Shown here: positions 48,906-58,813 of the stretch, in pieces
Position numbering within the stretch: the first letter of the stretch is position 1
Layout of the letters: each line of letters starts with the position of its first letter
Origin: Kluyvera genomosp. 1
GTDB lineage: Bacteria > Pseudomonadota > Gammaproteobacteria > Enterobacterales > Enterobacteriaceae
Direction of reading: 5' to 3'
DNA: 64,000 nt
NCBI RefSeq assembly: GCF_001266615.1
Contig: NZ_LGHZ01000014.1
Span: forward strand, 120,135 to 184,134
Made by a program: the position numbers and the translations under genes
The notes under the pieces: model-generated
What the model saw: the letters and a program-made list of their open reading frames with translations, nothing else
Told to the model about the DNA's origin: nothing
Databases searched by the model: none

Positions 48906-49886
48906 TTACGCCATTTTGCGACAGTGGAAACGCTGGCGATATTCACCGGGGGTCAGGTGAAGCTGTTTCTCGAACAACCGTCGCAGGTTAATGCTGCTGC
49001 CAAACCCCGTTTGTTCGGCAATGCGTTCCAGCGTCTCATTGGTTTGTTCCAGTCGCTGCCGGGCTGCGGCCAGGCGTGCTTCCGCGACGTAACGCGCTGG
49101 CGAAGCCCCGGTTTCTCGGGTAAAAACGCGGGTAAAATTACGCGGGCTCATAGCGACTTTTTCCGCCAGTTTCTCCACGCTGAGATCGGCGGTGAGGTTG
49201 TTGAGCAACCAGGACAACAGCTCGTTAATCGGCCTCACCGTGCTGGTTTGCTGAAGGTTATAGCGGCTAAACTGCAGCTGGCCACCGGGACGACGTAGGT
49301 ACATCACGAAATCCTGGGCAATGTCACGCGCCAGACTGAAGCCGTAATCCTCTTCCACGAGCGCCAGCGTCAGGTCAAAGCCAGAGCTGACCCCGCCTGA
49401 GGTCCATATATTTTCATCCTGAATGTAAAGCGGCCCGCCTTCAACGCGCACCTGAGGAAATTCTGCCTGCATGGTTTCCAGCAGCTTCCAGTGGGTCGTC
49501 GCCCTTCTTCCGTCGAGCAGCCCGCTTTGCGCCAGCAGCATCGCGCCGCCGCAAATGGAAGCAATGCGACGCGCATGGGGCGCGGCAAGACGCAGCCAGT
49601 CAACCACCGCAATCCCTTCCTGCGGGTTCTGGCCTCGGCCGGTGATAATAATGGTATCAAGCGGTTCACGAGGGTCTATCTCATGCAGGCGATGGTCTGC
49701 CAGCAGATTCAACCCCGATTGGCCGTGGATCACCTGATGCGGCTGGGTGGTGGCCAGCTGCACCTGGTAGCAGAGGTGGGTAGCCCCTTCTGGATGCAGG
49801 CTGTTGGCCTGCATCAGAATGTCGGCAATACCGGCGGATTCAAACAGCATGCCACCATCGGGGACAATTATCAGTATCTTTTTCAT
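48906..49886 (-). CDS. GlxA-family regulator (DJ-1/PfpI plus AraC domains)
   Basis: A 326-residue regulator. The N-terminal DJ-1/PfpI-like domain (about 1-190) has IASICGGAMLLAQSGLLDGRRATTHW, where a Cys sits at the nucleophile-elbow position. The C-terminal AraC domain (about 215-320) has KLAEKVAMSPRNFTRVFTRETG. The start at 49886 gives MKKILIIVPDGGML but its AGGA is only one base away; a TTG at 49913 is possible. It lies 78 bases upstream of the gapC-like gene in the same direction and probably regulates it. Confidence 0.87.
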   Translation of the reverse strand: MKKILIIVPDGGMLFESAGIADILMQANSLHPEGATHLCYQVQLATTQPHQVIHGQSGLNLLADHRLHEIDPREPLDTIIITGRGQNPQEGIAVVDWLRLAAPHARRIASICGGAMLLAQSGLLDGRRATTHWKLLETMQAEFPQVRVEGGPLYIQDENIWTSGGVSSGFDLTLALVEEDYGFSLARDIAQDFVMYLRRPGGQLQFSRYNLQQTSTVRPINELLSWLLNNLTADLSVEKLAEKVAMSPRNFTRVFTRETGASPARYVAEARLAAARQRLEQTNETLERIAEQTGFGSSINLRRLFEKQLHLTPGEYRQRFHCRKMA

Positions 49887-50175
49887 GTCCTGAAAAGTAA
49901 TCTTTCTACACAATAAGTCAATAGCGAGTGCGTCGTAGGGAAAATGTTTGCCCTACCGTTATCGTCACCATGCTGGTGGATCCTTATTTATCCGTTTGCG
50001 CCGTATTTTATTGTTCTGCAATAACCCATAAGAATGGATAAAGCGTTTATACGGTATACTCTGCCAGGATAAATTTGCCGGGTCTCCTGTCCGTGCATCG
50101 ATCCATACAGAAATATGCTGGTGCCCTGAGTGGTGAAAAGGTGCTAGTTAACTTATTGAACGTTCGGTGGTTTTG

Positions 50176-51477
50176 ATGAAAAAGCTGTTTGTGCAGTTTT
50201 ACCTGCTGCTGTTTGTCTGCTTCCTGGTCATGACCATGCTGGTCGGGCTGGTGTATAAGTTCACCGCCGAACGAGCCGGGCGTCAGTCTCTTGACGATCT
50301 AATGAAAAGTTCGTTATCGCTGATGCGCAGCGAGTTGCGTGAAATTCCGCCGCGTAACTGGAGCAAAACGCTCGACGAGCTGGATCTGAATCTATCGTTC
50401 GATTTACGTATCGAGCCGCTCAGTAAGTTCCAACTGGGCGAAAACTCAATGCAGCATCTGCGGGCGGGCGATATCGTCGCGCTGGACGATCAGTACACCT
50501 TTATCCAGCGCATTCCCCGCAGCCACTATGTTCTGGCGGTGGGGCCGATTCCCTACCTCTACTTTATGCATGAGATGCGGCTCTTGGATATTGCGCTGAT
50601 GGCGTTTATCGCCATCTCGCTGGCCTTCCCGGTATTTATCTGGATGCGACCCCACTGGCAGGATATGTTGCGACTAGAGAGCGCGGCGCAACGCTTTGGT
50701 GACGGTCATTTGGGCGAGCGTATTCACTTCGACAGCATGTCGAGCTTCGAACGTCTGGGCGTAGCCTTTAACCAGATGGCCGACAATATCAACGCGTTGA
50801 TTGCCAGCAAAAAGCAACTGATTGACGGCATTGCTCACGAGCTTCGGACCCCGCTGGTGCGCCTGCGCTATCGTCTGGAGATGAGCGAAAATCTGACCGA
50901 CGCGGAATCGCTGGCGCTTAATCGCGATATTGGCCAATTGGAAGCGCTGATTGAAGAGCTATTGACGTACGCGCGTCTCGACCGCCCGCAAACCGAGCTG
51001 TCGCTGACCACGCCAGATCTGCCCGGTTGGATTACCGCCCACGTTGAAGATGTCCAGTCGGTGAATCCACAGCGCCAGGTGGTCATTGGCGAGATGACGC
51101 ACGGCGATTTTGGCGCGCTGGATATGCGCCTGATGGAGCGTGTTCTGGATAACCTCATCAACAACGCCATGCGCTACAGCCAGTCAAAAATTCAGGTGAG
51201 CCTGACGCTCAACGGCAGCCAGGCCTGCCTGCGCGTGGAAGATGATGGCCCCGGGATTGCCGAAAGCGAGCGCGAGCGGGTTTTCGAACCGTTTGTGCGC
51301 CTTGACCCAAGCCGCGACCGTGCCACCGGCGGCTGTGGATTAGGATTAGCGATAGTCCACTCAATAGCCGTGGCAATGGGCGGACACGCCAGCTGCGAAA
51401 GCAGTTCACTTGGTGGCGCCAGCTTCAGCCTACATTGGCCTATTTATCACCATATCTCCCTGCCCGCGGCTAGCTGA
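50176..51477 (+). CDS. rstB: Sensor histidine kinase RstB
   Basis: A 433-residue sensor kinase, the length of E. coli RstB. Membrane segments at about 7-28 and 136-157 flank a short periplasmic domain. HAMP follows (about 158-210), then the H box IAHELRTPL (His about 225), N box LDNLINNAMRYS and G boxes DDGPGI and GGCGLGLAI. All catalytic motifs are intact. The gene is separated from rstA by about 11.3 kb, so it needs its own promoter. A TATACT at 50055-50060 is a possible -10, without a good -35. Confidence 0.95.
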   Translation: MKKLFVQFYLLLFVCFLVMTMLVGLVYKFTAERAGRQSLDDLMKSSLSLMRSELREIPPRNWSKTLDELDLNLSFDLRIEPLSKFQLGENSMQHLRAGDIVALDDQYTFIQRIPRSHYVLAVGPIPYLYFMHEMRLLDIALMAFIAISLAFPVFIWMRPHWQDMLRLESAAQRFGDGHLGERIHFDSMSSFERLGVAFNQMADNINALIASKKQLIDGIAHELRTPLVRLRYRLEMSENLTDAESLALNRDIGQLEALIEELLTYARLDRPQTELSLTTPDLPGWITAHVEDVQSVNPQRQVVIGEMTHGDFGALDMRLMERVLDNLINNAMRYSQSKIQVSLTLNGSQACLRVEDDGPGIAESERERVFEPFVRLDPSRDRATGGCGLGLAIVHSIAVAMGGHASCESSSLGGASFSLHWPIYHHISLPAAS

Positions 51478-51521
51478 CCGCGGTTTGCACGTTGCCTATT
51501 CCCGGCGTATAGTCAAACCAG

Positions 51522-51544
51522 AAACAGTATGTTGTAACTAATGA
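51522..51544 (+). promoter_or_regulatory. terB: Replication terminator Ter site (TerB-like)
   Basis: The core AGTATGTTGTAACTAATG (51526-51543) matches E. coli TerB through AGTATGTTGTAACTA. It lies in the tus promoter region, ending 18 bases before the tus start, as in E. coli, where Tus binding represses tus. By the known polarity, forks entering from lower coordinates should be arrested. Confidence 0.93.
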
Positions 51545-51562
51545 CATTCTTAAAGGATAACG

Positions 51563-52495
51563 ATGGCCAGCTATGACCTTGTTGAACGGTTAACCGACAC
51601 CTTTCGCCAGATTGAACGCAATATTGCTGCGCTGCGCGATGAACTCAGCGACTGCCGCTTACTGACTGCTCGTGTGTTTGAGCTCCCGGAGGTCAACAAA
51701 AGCGCAGAACACGCGCCGATGTCGCAAGTTAAGGTCGTGCAACATATTGGCCAAGCGGCGTTTACCCGCGCGCTACAGCATTTTGGTCACCTGTTTATTC
51801 AGCAGCAATCGGAGAACCGCAGCAGCAAAGCGGCCCTGCGCTTGCCGGGGGCGATCTGTTTACAGGCAAGCAGCGAACAGCACGAGGCGTTAAGCGCACG
51901 CGTCGCGCTGATTAATACGCTTAAAGCCGAACTGGAGCAGATTATCACCGTGGATTCCGGCCTGCCGCCGGTGGCGCGTTTTGATTGGGTGCACCGTTAC
52001 ATTCCGGGGCTTATCACGCTTAATGCCTATCGCTCGCTGACCCTGCTTGCCGACCCCAGTACCATTCGTTTTGGCTGGGCGAACAAGCACATCATTAAAA
52101 ATCTGACCCGCGATGAAGTGATGGCCCAACTGGAAAAAAGTATGAAATCACCGCGCGCAGTGCCGCCGTGGACGCGGGAACAATGGCAGCAGAAGCTGGA
52201 AAGAGAGTATCAGGACATTGCCGCCCTGCCGCAAAACGCACGGCTGAAGATAAAGCGTCCGGTGAAGGTTCAGCCGATTGCACGCGTCTGGTATGCGGGA
52301 GAACAAAAACAGGTGCAGTATGCCTGCCCTGGCCCGCTGATTGCGGTGTTGTCGGGCAGAAACGGTGTAAGCGTGCCCGACCTGGGTGAACTGTTAAATT
52401 ACGATGCCGATAATGTTCAGCATCGCCATAAACCGCAGGCACAGCCGCTACAGTTGATTATCCCGCGGCTGCACCTATGGTTAGCGACCGATTAA
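51563..52495 (+). CDS. tus: Replication terminus site-binding protein Tus
   Basis: A 310-residue Ter-binding protein. It blocks the replicative helicase in one direction. [34 protein letters not shown] and NAYRSLTLL match the core DNA-binding strands and C6-trapping region of E. coli Tus, while the N-terminal 50 residues are more divergent. AAAGGA precedes the ATG. Its stop overlaps the convergent fumC stop by four bases. Confidence 0.95.
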   Translation: MASYDLVERLTDTFRQIERNIAALRDELSDCRLLTARVFELPEVNKSAEHAPMSQVKVVQHIGQAAFTRALQHFGHLFIQQQSENRSSKAALRLPGAICLQASSEQHEALSARVALINTLKAELEQIITVDSGLPPVARFDWVHRYIPGLITLNAYRSLTLLADPSTIRFGWANKHIIKNLTRDEVMAQLEKSMKSPRAVPPWTREQWQQKLEREYQDIAALPQNARLKIKRPVKVQPIARVWYAGEQKQVQYACPGPLIAVLSGRNGVSVPDLGELLNYDADNVQHRHKPQAQPLQLIIPRLHLWLATD

Positions 52496-53895
52496 GCGCC
52501 GCTTATCTGGCTGCCCACCATCTCCTGCGGGCGAACCCAGCGGTCAAACTCATCGGCAGTAAGATAGCCCAGCGCCAGCGCGGCGTTTTTCAGCGTCAGC
52601 CCTTCTTTGTGCGCTTTTTTAGCAATCTCTGCCGCCTTATCGTAGCCAATGTGAGTGTTGAGCGCGGTCACCAGCATCAACGACTCATTGAGCAATTGAT
52701 CGATGCGTTCACGATTCGGTTCAATCCCCACCGCACAGTGTTCGTTAAAACTTTCCATGCCGTCAGCCAACAGACGAACGGACTGGAGCACGTTATGAAT
52801 CACCATCGGGCGGAAAACGTTAAGTTCAAAGTTACCGGAAGCCCCGCCCATATTCACCGCCACGTCATTGCCCATCACCTGACAGCAAAGCATGGTCATG
52901 GCTTCGCACTGGGTCGGGTTAACTTTACCCGGCATGATTGATGAGCCCGGTTCGTTTTCCGGGATAGACAGCTCACCAATGCCGCAGCGCGGGCCGGATG
53001 CCAGCCAGCGCACATCGTTAGCGATTTTCATCAGCGAGGCCGCCAACCCCTTTAACGCACCGTGTGCATGTACCAGCGCATCACAGGTCGCTAGCGCTTC
53101 AAATTTATTCGGCGCGGTGACGAACGGCTGCTGGGTAATGGTTGCCAGCTCCTGCGCCACGCGGACTGCATACTCAGGGTGGGTGTTAAGCCCGGTTCCC
53201 ACCGCTGTGCCGCCTAATGCCAGCTCGCTAAGATGCGGTAGGCTTTGCTCTATATGCCGGCGGTTATGCTCTAGCATCGCCACCCAGCCGGAGAACTCCT
53301 GGCCGAGCGTCAGCGGCGTGGCGTCCTGAAGATGGGTACGGCCAATTTTGACGATATCACGAAAACGTTCTGACTTCTGACGCAGCGTCTCCTGCAAAAC
53401 CGCCAGCTGCGGCAGCAAATGTTCACGCACAGCAATCACTGCCGCTACGTGCATTGCCGTTGGGAAGACATCGTTAGAGCTTTGGCTTTTGTTGACATCA
53501 TCGTTCGGGTGCACGAGGCGCGACATACCGCGCTCGCCGCCCAGCAGTTCGCTGGCACGGTTCGCCAACACCTCGTTCATATTCATATTGCTCTGGGTGC
53601 CGGAGCCGGTTTGCCAGATGGCCAGTGGGAATTCATCTGGATGCTGGTTATCCAACACTTCATCGGCCGCGGCAATAATCGCCCCGGCTTTATCGGCCTT
53701 CAGCAGGCCTAAATCCTGGTTTACCTTTGCCGCCGCGCGTTTCGTCAGCGCGAGTGCGTGGATCAGCGAAAGCGGCATTTTCTCGGTGGATATCCGGAAA
53801 TGCTCCAGTGAGCGCTGGGTTTGCGCGCCCCACAGTTTATCGGCCGGAACCTCAATCGGGCCCATCGAATCGCTTTCGCGGCGTGACGTTGTCAT
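52492..53895 (-). CDS. fumC: Fumarase class II FumC
   Basis: A 467-residue oxygen-stable fumarase that converts fumarate and malate without an iron-sulfur cluster. The superfamily signature [13 protein letters not shown] lies at about 317-329, with [10 protein letters not shown] near 99-108 and [14 protein letters not shown] near 129-142. Length equals E. coli FumC. The ATG at 53895 follows AAGGAGAAGG and gives [12 protein letters not shown]; an in-frame ATG at 53934 is not conserved. In E. coli fumC has a SoxRS-driven promoter between it and fumA. Confidence 0.96.
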   Translation of the reverse strand: MTTSRRESDSMGPIEVPADKLWGAQTQRSLEHFRISTEKMPLSLIHALALTKRAAAKVNQDLGLLKADKAGAIIAAADEVLDNQHPDEFPLAIWQTGSGTQSNMNMNEVLANRASELLGGERGMSRLVHPNDDVNKSQSSNDVFPTAMHVAAVIAVREHLLPQLAVLQETLRQKSERFRDIVKIGRTHLQDATPLTLGQEFSGWVAMLEHNRRHIEQSLPHLSELALGGTAVGTGLNTHPEYAVRVAQELATITQQPFVTAPNKFEALATCDALVHAHGALKGLAASLMKIANDVRWLASGPRCGIGELSIPENEPGSSIMPGKVNPTQCEAMTMLCCQVMGNDVAVNMGGASGNFELNVFRPMVIHNVLQSVRLLADGMESFNEHCAVGIEPNRERIDQLLNESLMLVTALNTHIGYDKAAEIAKKAHKEGLTLKNAALALGYLTADEFDRWVRPQEMVGSQISGA

Positions 53896-53957
53896 TACCT
53901 TCTCCTTGAATTCAAAGTGATTGTGAAGTGACATTGCTCAGGCAAACTTAGGTAAGT

Positions 53958-54115
53958 ATGGTACAAATAAAAACCGCCCCGAAGGACAACACCCGCGAGT
54001 TTGAGATTGAGATACACGGGGTGACCACCGGGTTTGGCGTCCCTCCGGGAACCCAATCCCGGCGTTTCCCCTAATCGCATTGCTCAAGTGAACGGTTGTT
54101 GCCCATGGGGCGGTT
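53958..54115. other. Structured fumC-fumA intergenic element with a 38-codon frame
   Basis: This GC-rich block is bounded by AACCGCCCC (53972-53980) and GGGGCGGTT (54107-54115), a perfect nine-base inverted pair. An open frame of 38 codons runs on the plus strand from ATG 53958 to TAA 54074 (start MVQIKTAPKDN, end GTQSRRFP). It uses several rare codons (ATA, GGG, GGA, CGG) and has no clear ribosome site, so coding status is doubtful. The region should also contain the fumC promoter. It could be a repeat element, an sRNA or a small gene. Confidence 0.45.
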
Positions 54116-54120
54116 AAAGT

Positions 54121-55767
54121 TTACTTCACGCAGCGGTCGCACTGTGACGACTGGATCTGCTGGAAGAAGTCGTTACCTTTGTCATCCACCAGGATAAACG
54201 CCGGGAAGTCTTCCACTTCAATTTTCCAGATGGCTTCCATCCCCAGTTCAGGATATTCCACGCATTCCAGACTCTTGATACTGCTTTGCGCCAGAACAGC
54301 CGCCGGGCCGCCGATGCTGCCGAGGTAGAAACCGCCGTGTTTGTGGCAGGCATCGGTCACCTGCTGGCTGCGGTTACCCTTGGCCAGCATGATCATGCTA
54401 CCGCCTTCGGATTGCAGTTGATCCACGTAAGAGTCCATACGCCCTGCGGTAGTTGGGCCAAGCGAACCGGAGGCATAGCCTTCTGGCGTTTTGGCCGGGC
54501 CCGCGTAATAGATTGGGTGATCTTTAATGTACTGCGGCAGCCCTTCGCCTTTGTCCATGCGCTCTTTGAGTTTGGCGTGGGCAATATCGCGGCCGACGAT
54601 AATGGTACCGCTCAGCGACAAGCGCGTGGAGACAGGATACTGAGACAGTTGTTTAAGGATGTCGCTCATTGGACGGTTGAGATCCACTTTCACCGCTTCA
54701 CCCTCACCGGCTTTACGCAGTGATTCTGGAATATATTTACCCGGGTTGTTTTCCAGTTTCTCAATCCAGATACCGTGGCGGTTGATCTTGGCCTTGATGT
54801 TACGGTCAGCGGAACAGGAAACGCCCATCCCGACCGGGCACGATGCGCCGTGACGCGGCAGACGCACGACGCGAATATCGTGGGCAAAGTATTTGCCGCC
54901 GAACTGCGCGCCAAGCCCCAGATTCTGCGCTTCTTCCAACAACTCTTTTTCCAGTTGGGTATCGCGGAACGCTTGACCGTGCTCGTTACCTTCGGTTGGC
55001 AGACCGTCGTAGTATTTGGTTGACGCCAGCTTCACGGTTTTCAGCGTCGCTTCCGCCGACGTGCCGCCAATGACAAACGCGATGTGATACGGCGGACAGG
55101 CCGCAGTACCCAGCGTGCGCATTTTCTCAACGAGGTAGTTTTTCAGCTTCGCCGGGGTGATCAGCGCTTTCGTTTCCTGATACAGATAGGTTTTGTTCGC
55201 CGAGCCGCCGCCTTTGGCTATGCACAGGAATTTGTACTCGTCACCGTCCACGCTGTAGAGATCGATCTGCGCAGGCAGGTTAGTGCCGGTATTGACCTCT
55301 TTGTACATGTCCAGCGGCGCGTTCTGCGAGTAACGCAGGTTGTCTTCGATAAAGGTATCGTAGACGCCGCGCGCCAGCGCAGCTTCATCGCCGCCGCCGG
55401 TCCAGACGCTCTGGCCCTTTTTACCCATGATGATGGCGGTACCGGTGTCCTGACACGTCGGCAGAATGCCCTTCGCAGCGATATCGGAGTTACGCAGAAA
55501 CTGCAGCGCAACGTACTTGTCGTTTTCGCTGGCTTCCGGGTCGTTCAGAATATCGGCGACCTGCTGCTGATGCGCGGGGCGGAGCATAAAAGAGGCGTCA
55601 TGGAAGGCGTGTTTGGCGAGAAGCGTCAGCGCTTGCGGGGCAACTTTGAGGACTTCCTGCCCTTCAAATTCTGCGACGGAAACGTAGTCGTTGCTCAACA
55701 GATAGTATTCGGTTTCATCCTTTTTTAACGGAAAAGGATCCTGATAGTAAAAAGGTTTATTCGACAT
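54121..55767 (-). CDS. fumA: Fumarase class I FumA
   Basis: A 548-residue class I fumarase with an oxygen-sensitive [4Fe-4S] cluster. Cluster cysteines are expected at about 105 ([10 protein letters not shown]), 224 (GTAACPPYH) and 318 (GVSCSAD). [32 protein letters not shown] and [12 protein letters not shown] match E. coli FumA almost residue for residue, including length. First of the fumA-fumC pair; fumA is the main aerobic fumarase in E. coli. Confidence 0.96.
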   Translation of the reverse strand: MSNKPFYYQDPFPLKKDETEYYLLSNDYVSVAEFEGQEVLKVAPQALTLLAKHAFHDASFMLRPAHQQQVADILNDPEASENDKYVALQFLRNSDIAAKGILPTCQDTGTAIIMGKKGQSVWTGGGDEAALARGVYDTFIEDNLRYSQNAPLDMYKEVNTGTNLPAQIDLYSVDGDEYKFLCIAKGGGSANKTYLYQETKALITPAKLKNYLVEKMRTLGTAACPPYHIAFVIGGTSAEATLKTVKLASTKYYDGLPTEGNEHGQAFRDTQLEKELLEEAQNLGLGAQFGGKYFAHDIRVVRLPRHGASCPVGMGVSCSADRNIKAKINRHGIWIEKLENNPGKYIPESLRKAGEGEAVKVDLNRPMSDILKQLSQYPVSTRLSLSGTIIVGRDIAHAKLKERMDKGEGLPQYIKDHPIYYAGPAKTPEGYASGSLGPTTAGRMDSYVDQLQSEGGSMIMLAKGNRSQQVTDACHKHGGFYLGSIGGPAAVLAQSSIKSLECVEYPELGMEAIWKIEVEDFPAFILVDDKGNDFFQQIQSSQCDRCVK

Positions 55768-55965
55768 TGTGCTCTCACTTACTGCTTTGATGATGTTATG
55801 AAGGGCGGACTTCCCATTTGCCCATGTAAAAGCGAGTTACCCTATCGTACACAATTTTTTAACAAAAACTGAGACTAGTACGACTTTTTATTTCTCCAGC
55901 ATACGGCACCGCATTTTTTTGCTTTAATACGTCCAAAAGAATCCACATTGAAACAGGGCTTGATA

Positions 55966-57144
55966 ATGCAAAAACTCATCAACTCAGTGCAAAATTATGG
56001 CTGGGGCAGCAAAACTGCGTTAACGGAACTCTACGGAATGGCCAATCCAGACGGTCTGCCAATGGCAGAACTGTGGATGGGCGCACACCCTAAGAGCAGC
56101 TCACGAGTACAGGATAGTCAGGGCAAGGAGCAATCACTGCGTGACGTGATTGACGCCGATAAAGAGGCATTACTGGGGAAAAAAGTCGCCGAACGTTTTG
56201 GTGAACTGCCGTATCTGTTCAAAGTGCTTTGCGCCGCACAACCGCTGTCAATTCAGGTGCATCCGAGCAAAAAAGCAGCAGAAATCGGTTTTGCTAAAGA
56301 AAACGCGGCCGGTATCCCGCTGGACGCGGCCGAGCGTAACTACAAAGATCCAAACCATAAGCCTGAGCTGGTTTTTGCCCTGACCCCCTTCCTGGCAATG
56401 AACGCGTTTCGTGAGTTCAGCGAAATTGCCGCGCTGCTGGCCCCGGTTGCTAATGCTAACCCAGCAATTGGTCAATTTATCGCCGAACCCACTAGTGAAC
56501 GCCTGAGCGCCCTGTTCGCTGGCCTGCTCAATATGCAGGGGGATGAAAAAGACCACGCCCTGCGCGTACTGCGAACCGCACTCGACACGCAAACCGGCCC
56601 GGCCTGGGACGGCATTCGCCTGATCGCCGAGTTCTATCCGGATGACAGCGGTCTGTTCTCCCCGCTGCTGCTTAATGTGGTACAGCTCAACCCTGGCGAC
56701 GCCATGTTCCTCTTCGCCGAGACGCCGCACGCCTATCTGCGAGGCACCGGTCTGGAAGTGATGGCGAACTCCGATAACGTGCTGCGCGCCGGCTTAACGC
56801 CGAAGTACATCGACATTCCGGAACTGGTCGCTAACGTTCAATTCACCGCTAAACCGGCGAACACGCTGCTTACACAGCCAGAAAAGCACGGCGAGATGCT
56901 GGACTTCCCAATCCCGGTGGACGATTTTGCGTTCTCACTGCATAACCTCAGCGTCAATACGACCGAGTTAGCTCAAGATGGCGCCGCTATCGTTTTCTGC
57001 CTGGAAGGCGAATCAGTCATTCACAAAAATGGCCAGATGCTGGCGTTAAAGCCGGGTGAGTCAGCATTTATCGCTGCCAACGAATCACCGGTACAGGTCA
57101 GCGGTAACGGCCGTTTAGCCCGTGTTTATAATAAGTTGAAGTAA
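55966..57144 (+). CDS. manA: Mannose-6-phosphate isomerase ManA
   Basis: A 392-residue zinc enzyme that interconverts mannose 6-phosphate and fructose 6-phosphate. It also supplies GDP-mannose synthesis. The type I signatures are QVHPSKKAAE with zinc ligands Gln and His, YKDPNHKPELVFAL and FAETPHAYLRGTGLEVMANSDN (given in part), which includes the ligand His. The ATG at 55966 gives MQKLINSVQNYGWGSKTAL as in E. coli; an upstream in-frame start adds six residues. Confidence 0.96.
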   Translation: MQKLINSVQNYGWGSKTALTELYGMANPDGLPMAELWMGAHPKSSSRVQDSQGKEQSLRDVIDADKEALLGKKVAERFGELPYLFKVLCAAQPLSIQVHPSKKAAEIGFAKENAAGIPLDAAERNYKDPNHKPELVFALTPFLAMNAFREFSEIAALLAPVANANPAIGQFIAEPTSERLSALFAGLLNMQGDEKDHALRVLRTALDTQTGPAWDGIRLIAEFYPDDSGLFSPLLLNVVQLNPGDAMFLFAETPHAYLRGTGLEVMANSDNVLRAGLTPKYIDIPELVANVQFTAKPANTLLTQPEKHGEMLDFPIPVDDFAFSLHNLSVNTTELAQDGAAIVFCLEGESVIHKNGQMLALKPGESAFIAANESPVQVSGNGRLARVYNKLK

Positions 57145-57240
57145 TTACTGAAGTTTCAGGACAGGCTTGCTACTCTTTTGCATAGCCTTAATTCAACCAG
57201 GCGGCTTCTCCGCCTGGTTTCATTTTTATGGACATATACG

Positions 57241-58770
57241 ATGAAAAAAACGCTGGTTGCCGCAGGTGTCATTGTTGCTTTAGGGGTTGTCTGGACGGGT
57301 GGAGCCTGGTACACGGGCAAACAGCTGGAAACTCACATCGCCGAAATGGTATCGCAGGCCAATACCCAACTTAAACTGACGGCGCCAGAAGCCGGCCTTG
57401 AAGTGAGCTATCAGGATTATCAGCGCGGCGTCTTCAGCAGCCAGTTGAAGATGGTAGTTAAGCCGCTGGCCGGTGCCGAAAAATCCTGGTTAAAACCGGG
57501 CCAAAGCGTGCTGCTGGATGAAACTGTTAGGCACGGTCCTTTCCCACTGGCATCGTTAAAAAGCTTCAACCTGGCGCCTGCCATGGCCTCTGTCAACACG
57601 GTGCTGGTGAACAACGACGTCACCAAACCGCTGTTCGATATCGCTAAAGGCCAGTCACCCTTTGATATCAACACCCGCATTAGCTACAACGGCGATACCG
57701 AATCCGCCATCTCGCTAAAACCGCTGGATTACGAAAAAGATACCGACAAAGTCACCTTCAGCGGCGGTGAATTTACCCTGTCAGCCGATAACCAGGGCAG
57801 CCTGGTCTCATTAACTGGCGAAGCGAAAAGCGGCCAGGTGAATGCGGTTAACGAATACGGACAGAAAGTGCAGTTCACTTTCAATAACCTGAAAACCGAC
57901 GGTTCCAGCAGCCTGACCTCGTTTGACGAACGCGTAGGCGATCAGACATTGAATCTGGAACGTCTGGCGATTGCCGTGGAAGGCAAAGATCTGGCTGAGA
58001 TCAACGGCATGCGTATTGCCGGTAAGTCGGACCTGACCGCTGATAAGAAGAAAATCAACAGCCAGCTCGACTACTCGATAAACAGCCTGAAGCTACAAAA
58101 TCAGGACTTTGGTAGCGGCCAACTGACGTTCAAAGTCGACGGCATTGACGGCGTGGCAATGCACCAGTTTAGCCAGCAGTATCAGGCGAAAACGCAGGCG
58201 CTGCTCGCCGACCCTGCGCTGGCGCAGAACCCAGAACTGTATCAGCAACAGGCCGTGGATGCGTTGTTCAGCACCCTGCCGCTGCTGATGAAAGGCGACC
58301 CGGTTGTGACACTGTCACCTCTGAGCTGGAAGAATGGTAAAGGCGAAAGCACCTTTAACCTGTCGCTGGCGCTGAAAGACCCGGCTCAGGCCACCGGTGA
58401 AGCTCAAACGCTGGCCCAGCAGGTCGATCGTGGCGTGAAATCACTGGACGCAAAATTGGCCATCCCAATGGAGATGGCCACCGAACTGATGACTCAGGTT
58501 GCACGTCTGGAAGGCTATCAGCAAGAAGAAGCCACCAAGCTGGCTAAACAGCAGGTCCAGGGATTGGCAGCCATGGGGCAGATGTTCCGTCTGACCACCA
58601 CTCAGGACAACGCCATCAACAGCAGCCTGCAATATGCTAATGGCCAGGTCACGTTGAACGGGCAGAAAATGTCGCTGGAAGATCTGGTTGGCATGTTTGG
58701 TATGCCAGGTCTCACCGAGCCGGACGAACCGGCAGCCGTACCCGCACCAGTGCCTGCACCGGTACAATAA
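57241..58770 (+). CDS. ydgA: YdgA family DUF945 envelope protein
   Basis: A 509-residue protein with an N-terminal membrane anchor or uncleaved signal at about 3-22 (LVAAGVIVALGVVWTGGAW) and a large periplasmic part rich in beta-strands (DUF945). It matches E. coli YdgA, an inner-membrane-associated protein of unknown function. The extreme C-terminus is Pro/Ala/Val repeats (PAAVPAPVPAPVQ). The ATG at 57241 starts MKKTLVAAG; a longer frame to 57178 is not conserved. Confidence 0.93.
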   Translation: MKKTLVAAGVIVALGVVWTGGAWYTGKQLETHIAEMVSQANTQLKLTAPEAGLEVSYQDYQRGVFSSQLKMVVKPLAGAEKSWLKPGQSVLLDETVRHGPFPLASLKSFNLAPAMASVNTVLVNNDVTKPLFDIAKGQSPFDINTRISYNGDTESAISLKPLDYEKDTDKVTFSGGEFTLSADNQGSLVSLTGEAKSGQVNAVNEYGQKVQFTFNNLKTDGSSSLTSFDERVGDQTLNLERLAIAVEGKDLAEINGMRIAGKSDLTADKKKINSQLDYSINSLKLQNQDFGSGQLTFKVDGIDGVAMHQFSQQYQAKTQALLADPALAQNPELYQQQAVDALFSTLPLLMKGDPVVTLSPLSWKNGKGESTFNLSLALKDPAQATGEAQTLAQQVDRGVKSLDAKLAIPMEMATELMTQVARLEGYQQEEATKLAKQQVQGLAAMGQMFRLTTTQDNAINSSLQYANGQVTLNGQKMSLEDLVGMFGMPGLTEPDEPAAVPAPVPAPVQ

Positions 58771-58784
58771 CGGGTTCAACACGA

Positions 58785-58813
58785 AGAGCGCCTCCACGAG
58801 GCGCTTTTTTTAT
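58785..58813. terminator. Terminator between ydgA and malI
   Basis: AGCGCCTC-CAC-GAGGCGCT (58787-58805) followed by seven T. It serves ydgA on the plus strand and overlaps the malI stop codon. Confidence 0.87.

Noticed and set aside
38880..50175. The rstA-rstB insertion as a prophage or integrative element
   Set aside because: No integrase, transposase, tRNA end or phage structural gene is visible, and no flanking repeats were found by eye.
53895..54080. A 61-codon minus-strand frame upstream of fumC
   Set aside because: It is an in-frame extension through the fumC leader and reads across the structured element; the FumC family length and the AAGGAGAAGG ribosome site support the start at 53895.
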